Shown here: positions 45,396-54,449 of the stretch, piece by piece | Position numbering within the stretch: the first letter of the stretch is position 1 | Layout: the number at the start of each line of letters is the position of its first letter | Assembly: GCA_963773155.1 (NCBI GenBank) | Contig: CAVZAB010000003.1 | Coordinates: 1 to 64,000, forward strand | Source of the DNA: CAVZAB01 sp963773155 | Lineage (GTDB): Bacteria; Pseudomonadota; Alphaproteobacteria; Rhizobiales; Beijerinckiaceae | Direction: 5' to 3' | Length of the DNA stretch: 64,000 bases | The notes under the pieces: generated by a model | The model's database searches: none | The model's input: only the letters and a program-made list of their open reading frames with translations | What the model was told of the DNA's origin: nothing | Program-made: the position numbers and the translations under genes

Positions 45396-48362
45396 TCAAG
45401 TCGCAAAGGCATCGTCAAGGAACGCCTTCAATTGTACGAGATGGCGCGACATCAGGCCGGTTGCGGTCGCCGCCGAAGCCGGCCGGCCGACATAGCGGGC
45501 CCTTTTCGACTTGGTCGGCGACTGGCTCAAGACCCATTCGAGATAGGGTTCGACGAAAGTCCAGGGTCCCATGTTCTTGGGCTCCTCCTGACACCAGACC
45601 ACATCGGCCTTCTTGAAGCGTGTCATTTCCTGAACAAGCGATTTGAGCGGAAAGGGATAGAGCTGCTCGACCCGCATCAAATAGACATCGTCAATGTCGC
45701 GCCGCTCGCGTTCCTCAACCAGGTCATAATAGACTTTGCCCGTGCACAAGACCACGCGACGGATCTTGTCGTCCTTGGCGAGCTTGATCTTCTCGCCCTT
45801 GAGGATTTCCGCATCATCCCATAGCAGGCGGTGAAAAGAGGTGCCGGACTTCATCTCCTCGAGCCGCGAGGTCGCCCGCCTGTGCCGCAGCAGCGATTTC
45901 GGCGTCGCCAGAATCAAGGGCTTGCGGAACTCGCGCTTCAGCTGCCGGCGCAGGACATGGAAATAATTGGCCGGCGTGGTGCAATTGACGACCTGCATAT
46001 TGTCTTCGGCGCACATTTGCAGGAAGCGCTCGATGCGGGCCGAGGAATGCTCGGGTCCCTGTCCCTCGTAGCCGTGCGGCAGCAGGCAGACGAGACCGCT
46101 CATCCGCAGCCATTTGCGCTCGCCTGACGACAGGAACTGGTCGAAGATGACCTGAGCGCCATTGGCGAAATCGCCGAATTGCGCCTCCCAGAGCGTGAGC
46201 GCATTGGGCTCGGAGAGCGAATAGCCATATTCGAAGCCGAGAACCGCCTCTTCCGACAGCATCGAATTGATCACTTCGTAGCGCGCCTGCTTATCGCTGA
46301 TATTGTTCAGCGGGATGTAGCGAGCCTCGGTTTCCTGATCGATCAGGACGGAGTGGCGTTGCGAGAAAGTGCCGCGTTCGCAATCCTGGCCGGACAGCCG
46401 CACCGGATGCCCTTCGGCCAGCAGCGAACCGAAGGCGAGCGCCTCGGCAGTCGCCCAATCGATTCCTTCGCCGGTCTCGATCATCCTGCGGCGATTGGCG
46501 AGGAAGCGCGCGATCGTGCGATGGATGTTGAAAGTTTCCGGGACGAAAGTGATTTGTGCGCCGATCGTCTTCAGACCAGCAAGCTCGATTCCGGTAGTGC
46601 CGCGACGATCGTCGTCGACATTGTCCTGAACCGCCTTCAACCCGGCCCAGCGACCGTCGAGCCAATCGGCCTTGTTCGGCTTGTAGGCTTGACCAGCCTC
46701 GTATTCGGCCTCGAGGCGGGCGCGCCAATCCGATTTCAACTTGTCGACTTCGCCCTGGGCGACGACATTCGCCGCGACCAGCCTGCGGCCATAAAGTTCG
46801 AGCGTCGTCTCGTGCGCCCGGATCTTCTTGTACATGAGCGGCTGGGTAAAGCCGGGCTCGTCGCCCTCGTTATGGCCGAACCGCCGGTAGCAGAACATGT
46901 CGATGACGACGGGCTTGTGGAATTTCTGGCGGAATTCGATGGCGACCTTGGCCGCGAAGACCACGGCCTCCGGATCATCGCCATTGACGTGGAAGATCGG
47001 CGCTTCGATCATTTTGGCGACGTCGGAGGGATAGGGCGAGGAGCGCGAATAGCGCGGATAGGTGGTAAAGCCGATCTGGTTGTTGACGATGAAGTGCACC
47101 GACCCGCCGGTCCGGTGGCCTTTGAGTCCAGACAGCCCGAAGCTTTCGGCGACAACGCCCTGGCCGGCGAAGGCGGCATCACCGTGGATCAGCAGCGGTA
47201 GAACCTTGCTCCGCTCGACGACATCGTTCAATTGATCCTGCTTGGCACGGACCTTGCCGAGAACGACGGGGATGACGATTTCAAGATGCGATGGATTGGC
47301 GGTGAGCGACAGATGGACCTTGTTGCTGTCGAATTCCCGGTCGGAGGAAGCACCAAGATGGTATTTGACGTCGCCGGAGCCCTCGACTTCGTCCGGCGCG
47401 TAGGAACCGCCCTTGAATTCGTGGAAGATGGCGCGGTGCGGTTTGGCCATCACCTGCGAGAGAACGTTGAGGCGGCCGCGATGGGCCATGCCGAGGACGA
47501 TTTCCTTGACGCCGAGAGCGCCGCCGCGCTTGATGATCTGCTCGAGCGCCGGGATCATGGATTCGGCGCCGTCGAGGCCGAAACGCTTGGTTCCGGTATA
47601 GCGGACGTCGATGAAGCGCTCGAAACCCTCGGCTTCGACCAGCTTGTTGAGGATGGCGCGCTTGCCCTCTCTGGTGAAGCTAATTTCCTTGTCGGGCCCT
47701 TCGATACGGGCCTGGATCCAGGCCTTGGCGGCCGGATCGGATATGTGCATGAACTCGAAGCCGATCGTCCCGCAATAGGTGCGGCGCAAGATGGCGAGCA
47801 TCTCGCGCAGCGTCGCGAATTCGAGGCCAAGCACGTGGTCGATGAAGATTTTGCGGTCGTAGTCGCTGTCCTTGAAGCCATAGGAGGACGGGTGCAATTC
47901 CTCATGGTCCTTGCGCGGCTCGAGCCCGAGCGGATCGAGATCGGCATGGAGATGGCCGCGCATCCGATAGGCGCGGATCATCATCAGCGCGCGGACGCTG
48001 TCGCGGGTCGCCTGATGGAGATCGGCCTCGGAGACTTGCGGCTGATCGGGCGCAGCGGCCCGGCTCTTCTTCAGCGTTTCGCCAATCCTCGCCTCGATCT
48101 GCGCCCAATTGCCGTCGAGCGCCGAAACCATCTCGCCATTGGCGAGAATCGGCCAGTTCGGGCGCCGCCACGAGGCGCCGGCCGCATTCTTGACGACATC
48201 AGCCTTGCTGTCGTCAAGACCGGTGAAAAACGCCTGCCATTCGGCGGGGACGCTGGTCGGCTCGGCCTCGAAGGCGGCATAGAGATTTTCGATATAGGCG
48301 GCGTTGCCACCGTAGAGAAAGGAAGTATCGAGCAGCGTCTTGTTCTGACTTTCGCGTGCCAT
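45396..48362 (-). CDS. sucA: 2-Oxoglutarate dehydrogenase E1 component
   Basis: A 988-residue thiamine-diphosphate-dependent decarboxylase. The N-terminal helix binds the E2 core (TLLDTSFLYGGNAAYIENLY). Active-site and cofactor segments are GMAHRGRLNVLSQVMAKPHR, HGDAAFAGQGVVAESFGLSG and NNQIGFTTYPRYSRSSPYPS, with FEYGYSLSEPNALTLWEAQF in the C-terminal half. The start at 48362 (MARESQNK) gives the family length; a larger open frame upstream runs antisense-like across sucD. It follows sucD by about 50 bases. Confidence 0.97.
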   Translation of the reverse strand: MARESQNKTLLDTSFLYGGNAAYIENLYAAFEAEPTSVPAEWQAFFTGLDDSKADVVKNAAGASWRRPNWPILANGEMVSALDGNWAQIEARIGETLKKSRAAAPDQPQVSEADLHQATRDSVRALMMIRAYRMRGHLHADLDPLGLEPRKDHEELHPSSYGFKDSDYDRKIFIDHVLGLEFATLREMLAILRRTYCGTIGFEFMHISDPAAKAWIQARIEGPDKEISFTREGKRAILNKLVEAEGFERFIDVRYTGTKRFGLDGAESMIPALEQIIKRGGALGVKEIVLGMAHRGRLNVLSQVMAKPHRAIFHEFKGGSYAPDEVEGSGDVKYHLGASSDREFDSNKVHLSLTANPSHLEIVIPVVLGKVRAKQDQLNDVVERSKVLPLLIHGDAAFAGQGVVAESFGLSGLKGHRTGGSVHFIVNNQIGFTTYPRYSRSSPYPSDVAKMIEAPIFHVNGDDPEAVVFAAKVAIEFRQKFHKPVVIDMFCYRRFGHNEGDEPGFTQPLMYKKIRAHETTLELYGRRLVAANVVAQGEVDKLKSDWRARLEAEYEAGQAYKPNKADWLDGRWAGLKAVQDNVDDDRRGTTGIELAGLKTIGAQITFVPETFNIHRTIARFLANRRRMIETGEGIDWATAEALAFGSLLAEGHPVRLSGQDCERGTFSQRHSVLIDQETEARYIPLNNISDKQARYEVINSMLSEEAVLGFEYGYSLSEPNALTLWEAQFGDFANGAQVIFDQFLSSGERKWLRMSGLVCLLPHGYEGQGPEHSSARIERFLQMCAEDNMQVVNCTTPANYFHVLRRQLKREFRKPLILATPKSLLRHRRATSRLEEMKSGTSFHRLLWDDAEILKGEKIKLAKDDKIRRVVLCTGKVYYDLVEERERRDIDDVYLMRVEQLYPFPLKSLVQEMTRFKKADVVWCQEEPKNMGPWTFVEPYLEWVLSQSPTKSKRARYVGRPASAATATGLMSRHLVQLKAFLDDAFAT

Positions 48363-48412
48363 GCTGGAACCCATCCTGACTTGGCCAATGCCGCTGTGGC
48401 GGGGCCGCCGGT

Positions 48413-49300
48413 TCACTGATCCTTGAGAAGTTCGGCAAGAGTCTTGCCGAGGCGGGCCGGGCTTGCGGAGACGCGGATTCCGGCCGCCTCCATGGCGGCA
48501 ATCTTGTCCTCGGCGCCGCCACGGCCGCCGGAAATGATCGCCCCGGCATGGCCCATGCGCCGGCCGGGCGGCGCGGTGCGGCCGGCGATAAAGCCAACCG
48601 TCGGCTTGCGCCTGCCGCGTTTGGCTTCGTCGCGCAGGAATTGCGCTGCATCCTCCTCCGCCGATCCGCCGATCTCGCCAATCATGATGATCGAGGCGGT
48701 CTTGGGGTCGGCCAGGAACATTTCGAGAATGTCGATGAATTCGGTGCCCTTGACCGGATCGCCGCCAATTCCGACCGCGGTGGTCTGGCCGAGGCCTTCG
48801 CGGCTCGTCTGATAGACCGCCTCGTAGGTAAGCGTGCCCGAGCGCGAGACGATGCCGACGCTGCCCTTCTTGAAAATATTGCCGGGCATAATGCCGATCT
48901 TGCATTCGCCGGCGGTCATGATCCCCGGACAATTGGGGCCGATGAGCCGCGATTTCGTTCCCGATAGCGCCCGCTTGACCTTGACCATGTCGAGTACCGG
49001 TATGCCCTCGGTGATGCAGACAATCAGCCCGATTTCGGCGTCGATCGCCTCGCAGATCGCGTCCGCGGCGCCAGCCGGCGGCACGTAGATGACCGCCGCG
49101 TCGGCCGCCGTCGCTTCCTTGGCCTCGCGCGCCGTGTCGAAAACCGGCAGACCGATATGGAGCGAGCCACCCTTGCCGGGCGAGGTGCCGCCGACCATCC
49201 GGGTCCCGTAGGCAATCGCCTGTTCGCTATGGAATGTGCCGTTTTTGCCGGTGAACCCCTGGCAGATGACCCTGGTCTGCTGGTCGATCAAAATCGCCAT
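48413..49300 (-). CDS. sucD: Succinyl-CoA ligase alpha subunit
   Basis: A 295-residue subunit with the CoA-binding Rossmann domain (QTRVICQGFTGKNGTFHSEQ, then AIAYGT) and the phosphorylated active-site His in RRMGHAGAIISGGRGGAEDK. The ligase forms ATP or GTP from succinyl-CoA. Its ATG overlaps the sucC stop by one base (TGATG), the usual sucCD coupling. Confidence 0.97.
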   Translation of the reverse strand: MAILIDQQTRVICQGFTGKNGTFHSEQAIAYGTRMVGGTSPGKGGSLHIGLPVFDTAREAKEATAADAAVIYVPPAGAADAICEAIDAEIGLIVCITEGIPVLDMVKVKRALSGTKSRLIGPNCPGIMTAGECKIGIMPGNIFKKGSVGIVSRSGTLTYEAVYQTSREGLGQTTAVGIGGDPVKGTEFIDILEMFLADPKTASIIMIGEIGGSAEEDAAQFLRDEAKRGRRKPTVGFIAGRTAPPGRRMGHAGAIISGGRGGAEDKIAAMEAAGIRVSASPARLGKTLAELLKDQ

Positions 49301-50499
49301 CAGCGTGCCTCCCTCACCGCCCTGACGATTTTCTGGGCGGCATCGTCGAGATCGTCGGCCGAAATTACGTTCAAGCCGGACGAGGCGATGATCGTTTTGC
49401 CAAGCTCGACATTGGTGCCCTCGAGGCGGACCACCAGCGGTACTTTCAGGCCGACCTCCCTGACCGCGGCGATCACACCCTCGGCAATGATGTCGCAGCG
49501 CATGATGCCGCCGAATATGTTGATCAAAATGCCGCGCACTTTCGGGTCGGCGGTGATGATTTTGAAAGCCGCAGTGACCTTTTCCTTGGTCGCGCCGCCG
49601 CCGACATCGAGGAAATTGGCCGGCGCCTCGCCGTAGAGCTTAATGATATCCATGGTCGCCATGGCAAGGCCGGCGCCATTGACCATGCAGCCGATCGTGC
49701 CTTCGAGGGTGATGTAACTGAGATCGTGGCGTGATGCCTCGATCTCTTTTTCATCCTCCTCGCTGGCATCGCGCAAGGCGGCGAGTTCGGGATGCCGGAA
49801 GAGGGCGTTGTCGTCGAAGCCGAGCTTGGCATCGAGACAGACCAGGGCGCCGGCGCGGGTGACGATCAGCGGGTTGATCTCCAGCATGGCCATGTCCTTG
49901 TCGAGAAAGGCCGTATAGAGCTGGATCACCAATTTCCCGGCCTGCCGGGCCAGTTCGCCGGTTAGGCCGAGCGCCTTGGCAACGGTGCGACCGTGATGCG
50001 GCAAGATGCCGGTCGCCGGATCGACCGCAAAGCGCAGGATTTTTTCCGGGCTGTTGTGCGCGACCGTTTCAATATCCATGCCGCCCTCCGTCGAGACGAC
50101 GAAGGCAACCCGGGACGCGGTCCGGTCGACGAGGAGCGAAAGATAAAATTCCTTTTCGATGTCCGAGCCTTCCTCGATATAGAGGCGGTTCACCGGCTTG
50201 CCGGCCGGCCCGGTTTGGACAGTCACGAGGGTGCGGCCGAGCATCTGGCGAGCCAGTTCGCCCACCTCGGCCGGCGATTTGGCGAGCCGCACGCCGCCCT
50301 GGTCGCCGGCTTCGGCTTCCTTGAATTTGCCCTTGCCGCGGCCGCCGGCATGGATCTGGGCCTTGACGACCCACAGCGCGCCGCCGATTTCGCGCGCCGC
50401 CGCCGCGGCCGTTTCGGCGGCGAATACCGGCACGCCGCGGCTGACCGTCACGCCATATTGGCCGAGGATGGCTTTGGCCTGGTATTCGTGGACGTTCAT
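49300..50499 (-). CDS. sucC: Succinyl-CoA ligase beta subunit
   Basis: A 399-residue ATP-grasp subunit. It starts MNVHEYQAKAILGQYGVTVS and shows VVKAQIHAGGRGKGKFKEA for nucleotide binding. The metal-binding strand is MAMLEINPLIVT and the conserved LDAKLGFDDNALFRHPE follows, ending with INIFGGIMRCDIIAEGV. The ATG at 50499 is the family start; the frame extends upstream without homology. It follows mdh by 43 bases. Confidence 0.97.
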   Translation of the reverse strand: MNVHEYQAKAILGQYGVTVSRGVPVFAAETAAAAAREIGGALWVVKAQIHAGGRGKGKFKEAEAGDQGGVRLAKSPAEVGELARQMLGRTLVTVQTGPAGKPVNRLYIEEGSDIEKEFYLSLLVDRTASRVAFVVSTEGGMDIETVAHNSPEKILRFAVDPATGILPHHGRTVAKALGLTGELARQAGKLVIQLYTAFLDKDMAMLEINPLIVTRAGALVCLDAKLGFDDNALFRHPELAALRDASEEDEKEIEASRHDLSYITLEGTIGCMVNGAGLAMATMDIIKLYGEAPANFLDVGGGATKEKVTAAFKIITADPKVRGILINIFGGIMRCDIIAEGVIAAVREVGLKVPLVVRLEGTNVELGKTIIASSGLNVISADDLDDAAQKIVRAVREAR

Positions 50500-50542
50500 G
50501 GATGCACTCGCGATGAAGGCCGGCGGCGCTGCCGCTCGGCGC

Positions 50543-51508
50543 TCAGTGGGAAAAGGCGGGATTGATCGACTTACAGGCGTCGACGAGGCCCTGCACGGCG
50601 GCAACGGATTTGGCGAACATCGCCTGTTCGGCCGCCTCCAGGCGAACCTCGACGATCCGTTCGACCCCGTTGGCGCCAAGCACGACCGGCACGCCGACAT
50701 AAAGTCCATTCACCCCATATTGGCCGGTCAGATGGGCGGCACAGGGCAAAACGCGGCGCTTGTCCTTCAGATAACTTTCGGCCATGGCAATCGCCGAGGA
50801 GGCGGGCGCGTAAAAGGCGGAGCCGGTCTTGAGCAAATTGACGATTTCGCCGCCGCCCTTGCGGGTCCGCTCGACAATCGCGTCGAGTTGGGCCTGGCTA
50901 GTCCAACCCATCTTGACCAGATCGGGCAGGGGAATGCCGGCAACGGTCGAATAGCGCAAGAAAGGCACCATGTCGTCGCCGTGGCCGCCGAGCACAAAGG
51001 CGGTCACATCCTCGACCGAAACGGCGAATTCCTGGGCGAGAAAATAGCGGAAGCGGGCGGAATTGAGCACGCCGGCCATGCCGACAACCTTGTTGAACGG
51101 CAGGCCGCAGGCCTTTTGCAGAGCCCAGACCATCGCATCGAGCGGGTTGGTGATGCAGATCACGAAAGCATTCCCGGCATAGTGCTTGATGCCGGCACCG
51201 ACCTGCTCCATTACCTTGAGATTGATGCCGAGCAGGTCGTCGCGGCTCATGCCGGGCTTGCGCGGCACGCCGGCGGTGACGATGACGACGTCGGCGCCGC
51301 TGATGGCGGCGTAGCTATTGGCCCCGGCATAGGCCGCATCGAAACTTTCGACCGGCGCCGCTTCGGCAAGGTCGAGTGCCTTGCCCTGCGGCACGCCTTC
51401 GGCAATGTCGAAGAGCACGACATCGCCCAATTCCTTGAGGCCGACCAGATGGGCGAGCGTACCGCCGATTTGGCCGGCTCCGATTAATGCGATTTTGGGG
51501 CGCGCCAT
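50543..51508 (-). CDS. mdh: Malate dehydrogenase
   Basis: A 321-residue NAD-dependent enzyme of the LDH-like MDH group. The nucleotide site is IALIGAGQIGGTLAHL. Substrate-binding Arg83 and Arg89 lie in GVPRKPGMSRDDLLG. The catalytic Asp-His relay includes His176 in VLGGHGDDMVP. It is the first gene of mdh-sucC-sucD-sucA-sucB-lpdA. The 240-base leader upstream carries a candidate sigma-70 promoter with an overlapping palindrome. Confidence 0.97.
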   Translation of the reverse strand: MARPKIALIGAGQIGGTLAHLVGLKELGDVVLFDIAEGVPQGKALDLAEAAPVESFDAAYAGANSYAAISGADVVIVTAGVPRKPGMSRDDLLGINLKVMEQVGAGIKHYAGNAFVICITNPLDAMVWALQKACGLPFNKVVGMAGVLNSARFRYFLAQEFAVSVEDVTAFVLGGHGDDMVPFLRYSTVAGIPLPDLVKMGWTSQAQLDAIVERTRKGGGEIVNLLKTGSAFYAPASSAIAMAESYLKDKRRVLPCAAHLTGQYGVNGLYVGVPVVLGANGVERIVEVRLEAAEQAMFAKSVAAVQGLVDACKSINPAFSH

Positions 51509-51754
51509 GTCAGGGATTCCTGTCGAGGGGGTCCGCCGCAGGAGGGTCAAGGCGGCTGACCCGGCCGGCGGGACGCCGGTCGCCGCCTGTTTGACTCGAT
51601 CTCCCAAAGAGCGCAAGTCGGGCAAAAGACCAATAGGCACCTCGGCACCGTCCAGGCTTAGGTGCGGTGGGTCCAACGAGACAAAAAAGCTTTATATTGC
51701 AAGGGAGGAGCGCAAATTTCACCATGCCGAAACAGAGCATTATTCTACCGCAAA

Positions 51755-51783
51755 ATTGTATTTCAAATGACAATTTTTGTCAC
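51755..51783 (-). promoter_or_regulatory. Candidate sigma-70 promoter of the mdh-suc-lpd operon
   Basis: On the minus strand, GTGACA (51783-51778) and TACAAT (51760-51755) are separated by exactly 17 bases, in a markedly AT-rich stretch about 250 bases upstream of mdh and directly after the tetR stop. The transcription start would fall near 51748. Confidence 0.5.
51768..51782. promoter_or_regulatory. Perfect palindrome TGACAA-TTT-TTGTCA overlapping the mdh promoter
   Basis: A 15-base palindrome with 6-base arms covers most of the -35 hexamer and part of the spacer of the candidate promoter, the classic position for a repressor operator. The tetR-family gene ending 17 bases to the right is an obvious but untested candidate for the protein that binds it. 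A terminator reading is weaker because no GC stem or T-run is present. Confidence 0.5.
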
Positions 51784-51798
51784 TTGTAATTATGTATT

Positions 51799-52410
51799 CT
51801 AAAGCCGGCCGCTTGCAAGGCTGCGCAGCGTGATCTTGATCAGCCGCTCCAACCGCGCCGTCAGCGCATGGGCGGGCACCTCCCGATCGAACCCGAGCGC
51901 GATCGGATGCATGAACCGATAGGTCGAATCGACGATCAATGCCAGCGCCCGGCGTGGTTCGCCAAGCCCGAAGGCGCCGCCCGCGATGCCCTCCTCGATG
52001 ATGCGCTGGATCTCCGATTGGACGCGGATGCGGTGTTTGCGGGCGACCCCGTCGCCCTTGGCGACCGCCTCGGCGAACAGGTCGAACAACGGCGGATCGA
52101 GATCGAGCTTGGCCCGATAGGCCCGGTGCAGCGCAAGCAAGATCCGCTCCAGCTTGTCATAGGCTGGGTCCGGTCCGTCGGCCACCGCCCGCAGGTCGGC
52201 CTCGAGCGGCTTCAGCCAGGCCGCGGTCACCGCCTCGACCAGCGCCGCCTTGGAGGGGAAATAGCGGTAGACATTGGCATGGGTCATGCCCGCCTCGCGG
52301 GCAATCGCCGACACGCTGAAATGCAAGGCGCCATGCCGCCGCAGATGCAGCGTCGCCGTCTCGAGGATCCGCTGCTCGGTCGGCAATTCGCTGGCATGGG
52401 CCCTGGCCAT
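51799..52410 (-). CDS. TetR-family transcriptional regulator
   Basis: A 203-residue regulator with an N-terminal helix-turn-helix (TEQRILETATLHLRRHG, then AIAREAGMTHANVYRYFPSK and AALVEAV). The all-helical ligand domain contains LFDLFAEAVAKGD. TetR proteins of this type usually repress nearby genes until a small ligand binds. It sits between zapE (32 bases upstream) and the mdh operon on the same strand. In many related genomes zapE is nearer mdh, so it may be a lineage-specific insertion. The ligand is unknown. Confidence 0.92.
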   Translation of the reverse strand: MARAHASELPTEQRILETATLHLRRHGALHFSVSAIAREAGMTHANVYRYFPSKAALVEAVTAAWLKPLEADLRAVADGPDPAYDKLERILLALHRAYRAKLDLDPPLFDLFAEAVAKGDGVARKHRIRVQSEIQRIIEEGIAGGAFGLGEPRRALALIVDSTYRFMHPIALGFDREVPAHALTARLERLIKITLRSLASGRL

Positions 52411-52442
52411 TATGTCCTCGCTATGGTCGGCAGCGGCCCAGC

Positions 52443-53612
52443 TCAGGTCTCGACAATGCCGCGGGTGTCGCGTGCCGCGCTCGAATCCGCCCGTCCGTGC
52501 GCCAGGCCGAGATAATCCTCGCCGCGCATTTCGACGAGCCGCGATGCGGTTCGCGCAAAGGCCTGCGCTTCCCCGCCGTGCCCGCCGAGAAAGAGTTCGG
52601 CCGGTTCGGCCGCCGCCGAGGCAATCAGCTTGACGTGCTGATCATAAAGCGAATCGATCAGCAGAATGAAGCGCCGCGCAATATCGCGCTGCTCTTCGCG
52701 GATGACCGGAATGGCATCGAGGATCAGCGTGTGAAACTGTCGGGCAATGGCGAGATAATCGGCCGGGCCGAGCGCCGCCTCGCATAAGTCGTGAAACGAC
52801 ATCCGGGCAACCCCGGCCGCCGCCTGGCCAATGTGCAGCGGCCGGCCAAGCACCGTCAGCACAACTTCGCGCGCCGCAGCGCTTCCGCTCAATGCCTGAA
52901 AGCTGCGATCGAGGCTGGCGCGCGCCGCGTCATCGGCGGGCACGTGATAGGCTGCAATCGCCCTTAGCTTGTCGAGCCGGAAATCGGTACGCGCGGCAAG
53001 ATGCACGACCTCCAATCGCGCCGTGAGAAGGCTCACGAAGGGCAGGAAAAGGGCCCGGTTGAGCCCGTCCTTGTAGAGATCTTCCGGCGCCACATTGGCG
53101 GTCGCAACGACCACCACGCCGCGCTCGAAGAGCGCCGCAAACAGCCGGCCGATCAGCATCGCATCGGTAATGTCGGTCACCGCCAATTCGTCGAAACAGA
53201 GCAATTGGGCATCCTCGGCCAGTGCCGCGGCAACCGGTGCGATGGGATCCTCGCCGCGGACCTGGCCCGCCTTGTGCGCCAGCCGCCAGCTGTAAAGCCG
53301 GCGATGGACATCGGCCATAAAAGCATGGAAATGCACCCGCCTCTTGGCCGGCAATTGGACTGATTTAAAAAACAGATCCAACAGCATCGTCTTGCCGCGA
53401 CCAACATCGCCCCAAATATAGAGGCCGCACGGTGGCGCCCGCCGGCCGCCGAACAGCCAATCGAGCGTCGAGGATTTTTCCGCAGGACCCGGCGCCATGA
53501 GGAGCGCGGCGAGCCGGTCGAGCCGGTCGGCCAGGGCCAATTGGGCCGGATCGGCCGCAAGCCGGCCCGCCCGGACACGTTGCGCATAGGTCTGGCTGAT
53601 CGATGGCGGCAC
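52443..53612 (-). CDS. zapE: Cell division ATPase ZapE (AFG1-like)
   Basis: A 389-residue AAA-type ATPase. The Walker A site is GLYIWGDVGRGKTMLLDLFF, followed by RVHFHAFMADVHRRLYSW, the Walker B AQLLCFDELAVTDITDAML, the sensor FERGVVVVATANVAPEDLYK, and the C-terminal FILLIDSLYDQHVKLIASA. In E. coli ZapE acts at the Z-ring under stress; the mitochondrial homologue handles misassembled respiratory proteins. Location beside mdh-suc and near sdh is common in alphaproteobacteria. Confidence 0.94.
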   Translation of the reverse strand: MPPSISQTYAQRVRAGRLAADPAQLALADRLDRLAALLMAPGPAEKSSTLDWLFGGRRAPPCGLYIWGDVGRGKTMLLDLFFKSVQLPAKRRVHFHAFMADVHRRLYSWRLAHKAGQVRGEDPIAPVAAALAEDAQLLCFDELAVTDITDAMLIGRLFAALFERGVVVVATANVAPEDLYKDGLNRALFLPFVSLLTARLEVVHLAARTDFRLDKLRAIAAYHVPADDAARASLDRSFQALSGSAAAREVVLTVLGRPLHIGQAAAGVARMSFHDLCEAALGPADYLAIARQFHTLILDAIPVIREEQRDIARRFILLIDSLYDQHVKLIASAAAEPAELFLGGHGGEAQAFARTASRLVEMRGEDYLGLAHGRADSSAARDTRGIVET

Positions 53613-53630
53613 CCGGGACCCTCGAGCGAC

Positions 53631-54263
53631 TTAGCTGCGCTTAGCCGGCGCCCGCGGCATCAGGTCGTAGGGTCCCCTAAAACCCGGCAGCGCCATGAGC
53701 CGTTGCCGCCAGCGCCCGAGATTGGGATAGGCGCCGAAATTGATCCCGTATTCCTCCGGATAGAATAGATAGCCGGCAAGCGAAAGATCGGCAATGGTCG
53801 CGTCTTCGCCGACCAGGAAGGGTTGACCGGCTAGATGCGAATCGACAATTCCGAGCGCGCCATTCGTGCGCAAGCGCAGGAATTCCGTCACCTGATTTTC
53901 CCCGCTGCCGCTAATCGCCACCATAAACCGCAGCGTTGCGAGATAGCTGGTGAATTTGTGGTTGTCGAACAACAGCCAGCGCAGGATCTCCAGCCGCTCG
54001 TCGTCGCTGCGGCCGCCGAAGCGCCCGAATCGCTCGCTCAACAGCGTTAGGATCGCGCCGGATTGCGTCCAATGCCGCCCGTCCGCCGCGAGCACCGGCA
54101 CTTCGCCCATCTCGTTAACCGTGGCGCGATAGGCCTGGCTGCGCGTTTCGCCATTGAAATAATCGACGGTGACCGGCGTCCAGGTGGCGCCGCAAAGCGC
54201 CAGCATCAGCGCAACCTTGTAGGAATTGCCTGATTCGCCAAAGCAATAGAGCCGATAGGTCAT
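53631..54263 (-). CDS. Glutathione S-transferase family protein
   Basis: A 210-residue protein with a thioredoxin-like N-terminal domain (MTYRLYCFGESGNSYKVALM, Ser/Tyr active-site region; GEVPVLAADGRHWTQSGAIL with the cis-Pro and glutathione-binding Ser) and an all-helical C-terminal domain (HLAGQPFLVGEDATIADLSL). The ATG at 54263 begins homology. Substrate unknown. It is directly upstream of zapE, 18 bases apart, so probably co-transcribed. Confidence 0.9.
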   Translation of the reverse strand: MTYRLYCFGESGNSYKVALMLALCGATWTPVTVDYFNGETRSQAYRATVNEMGEVPVLAADGRHWTQSGAILTLLSERFGRFGGRSDDERLEILRWLLFDNHKFTSYLATLRFMVAISGSGENQVTEFLRLRTNGALGIVDSHLAGQPFLVGEDATIADLSLAGYLFYPEEYGINFGAYPNLGRWRQRLMALPGFRGPYDLMPRAPAKRS

Positions 54264-54449
54264 GCCGGTATCCTCGCCAGCCGGCGCCGCTGCGCCGTTC
54301 GGCCGCCTCAATGGCAAAGCTTTCCGCGCTTGGCAATGCCGCCCCGCCCCGGCAGAGCCCCCTTGCCAAACATGTTGCGCTGCACAATATGGTCAGCAAG
54401 AGCATCGGACAGACGGGAGGTTGGTGATCTGGCGGAGTGAGGAGCCGAT

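Noticed and set aside
47232..48419. 395-codon plus-strand frame opposite sucA
   Set aside because: The minus strand encodes clear SucA; the antisense product has no motif and only reflects codon structure.
51768..51782. The palindrome downstream of tetR as a rho-independent terminator
   Set aside because: The stem is short and AT-rich with no following T-run on the minus strand; an operator over the promoter fits better.
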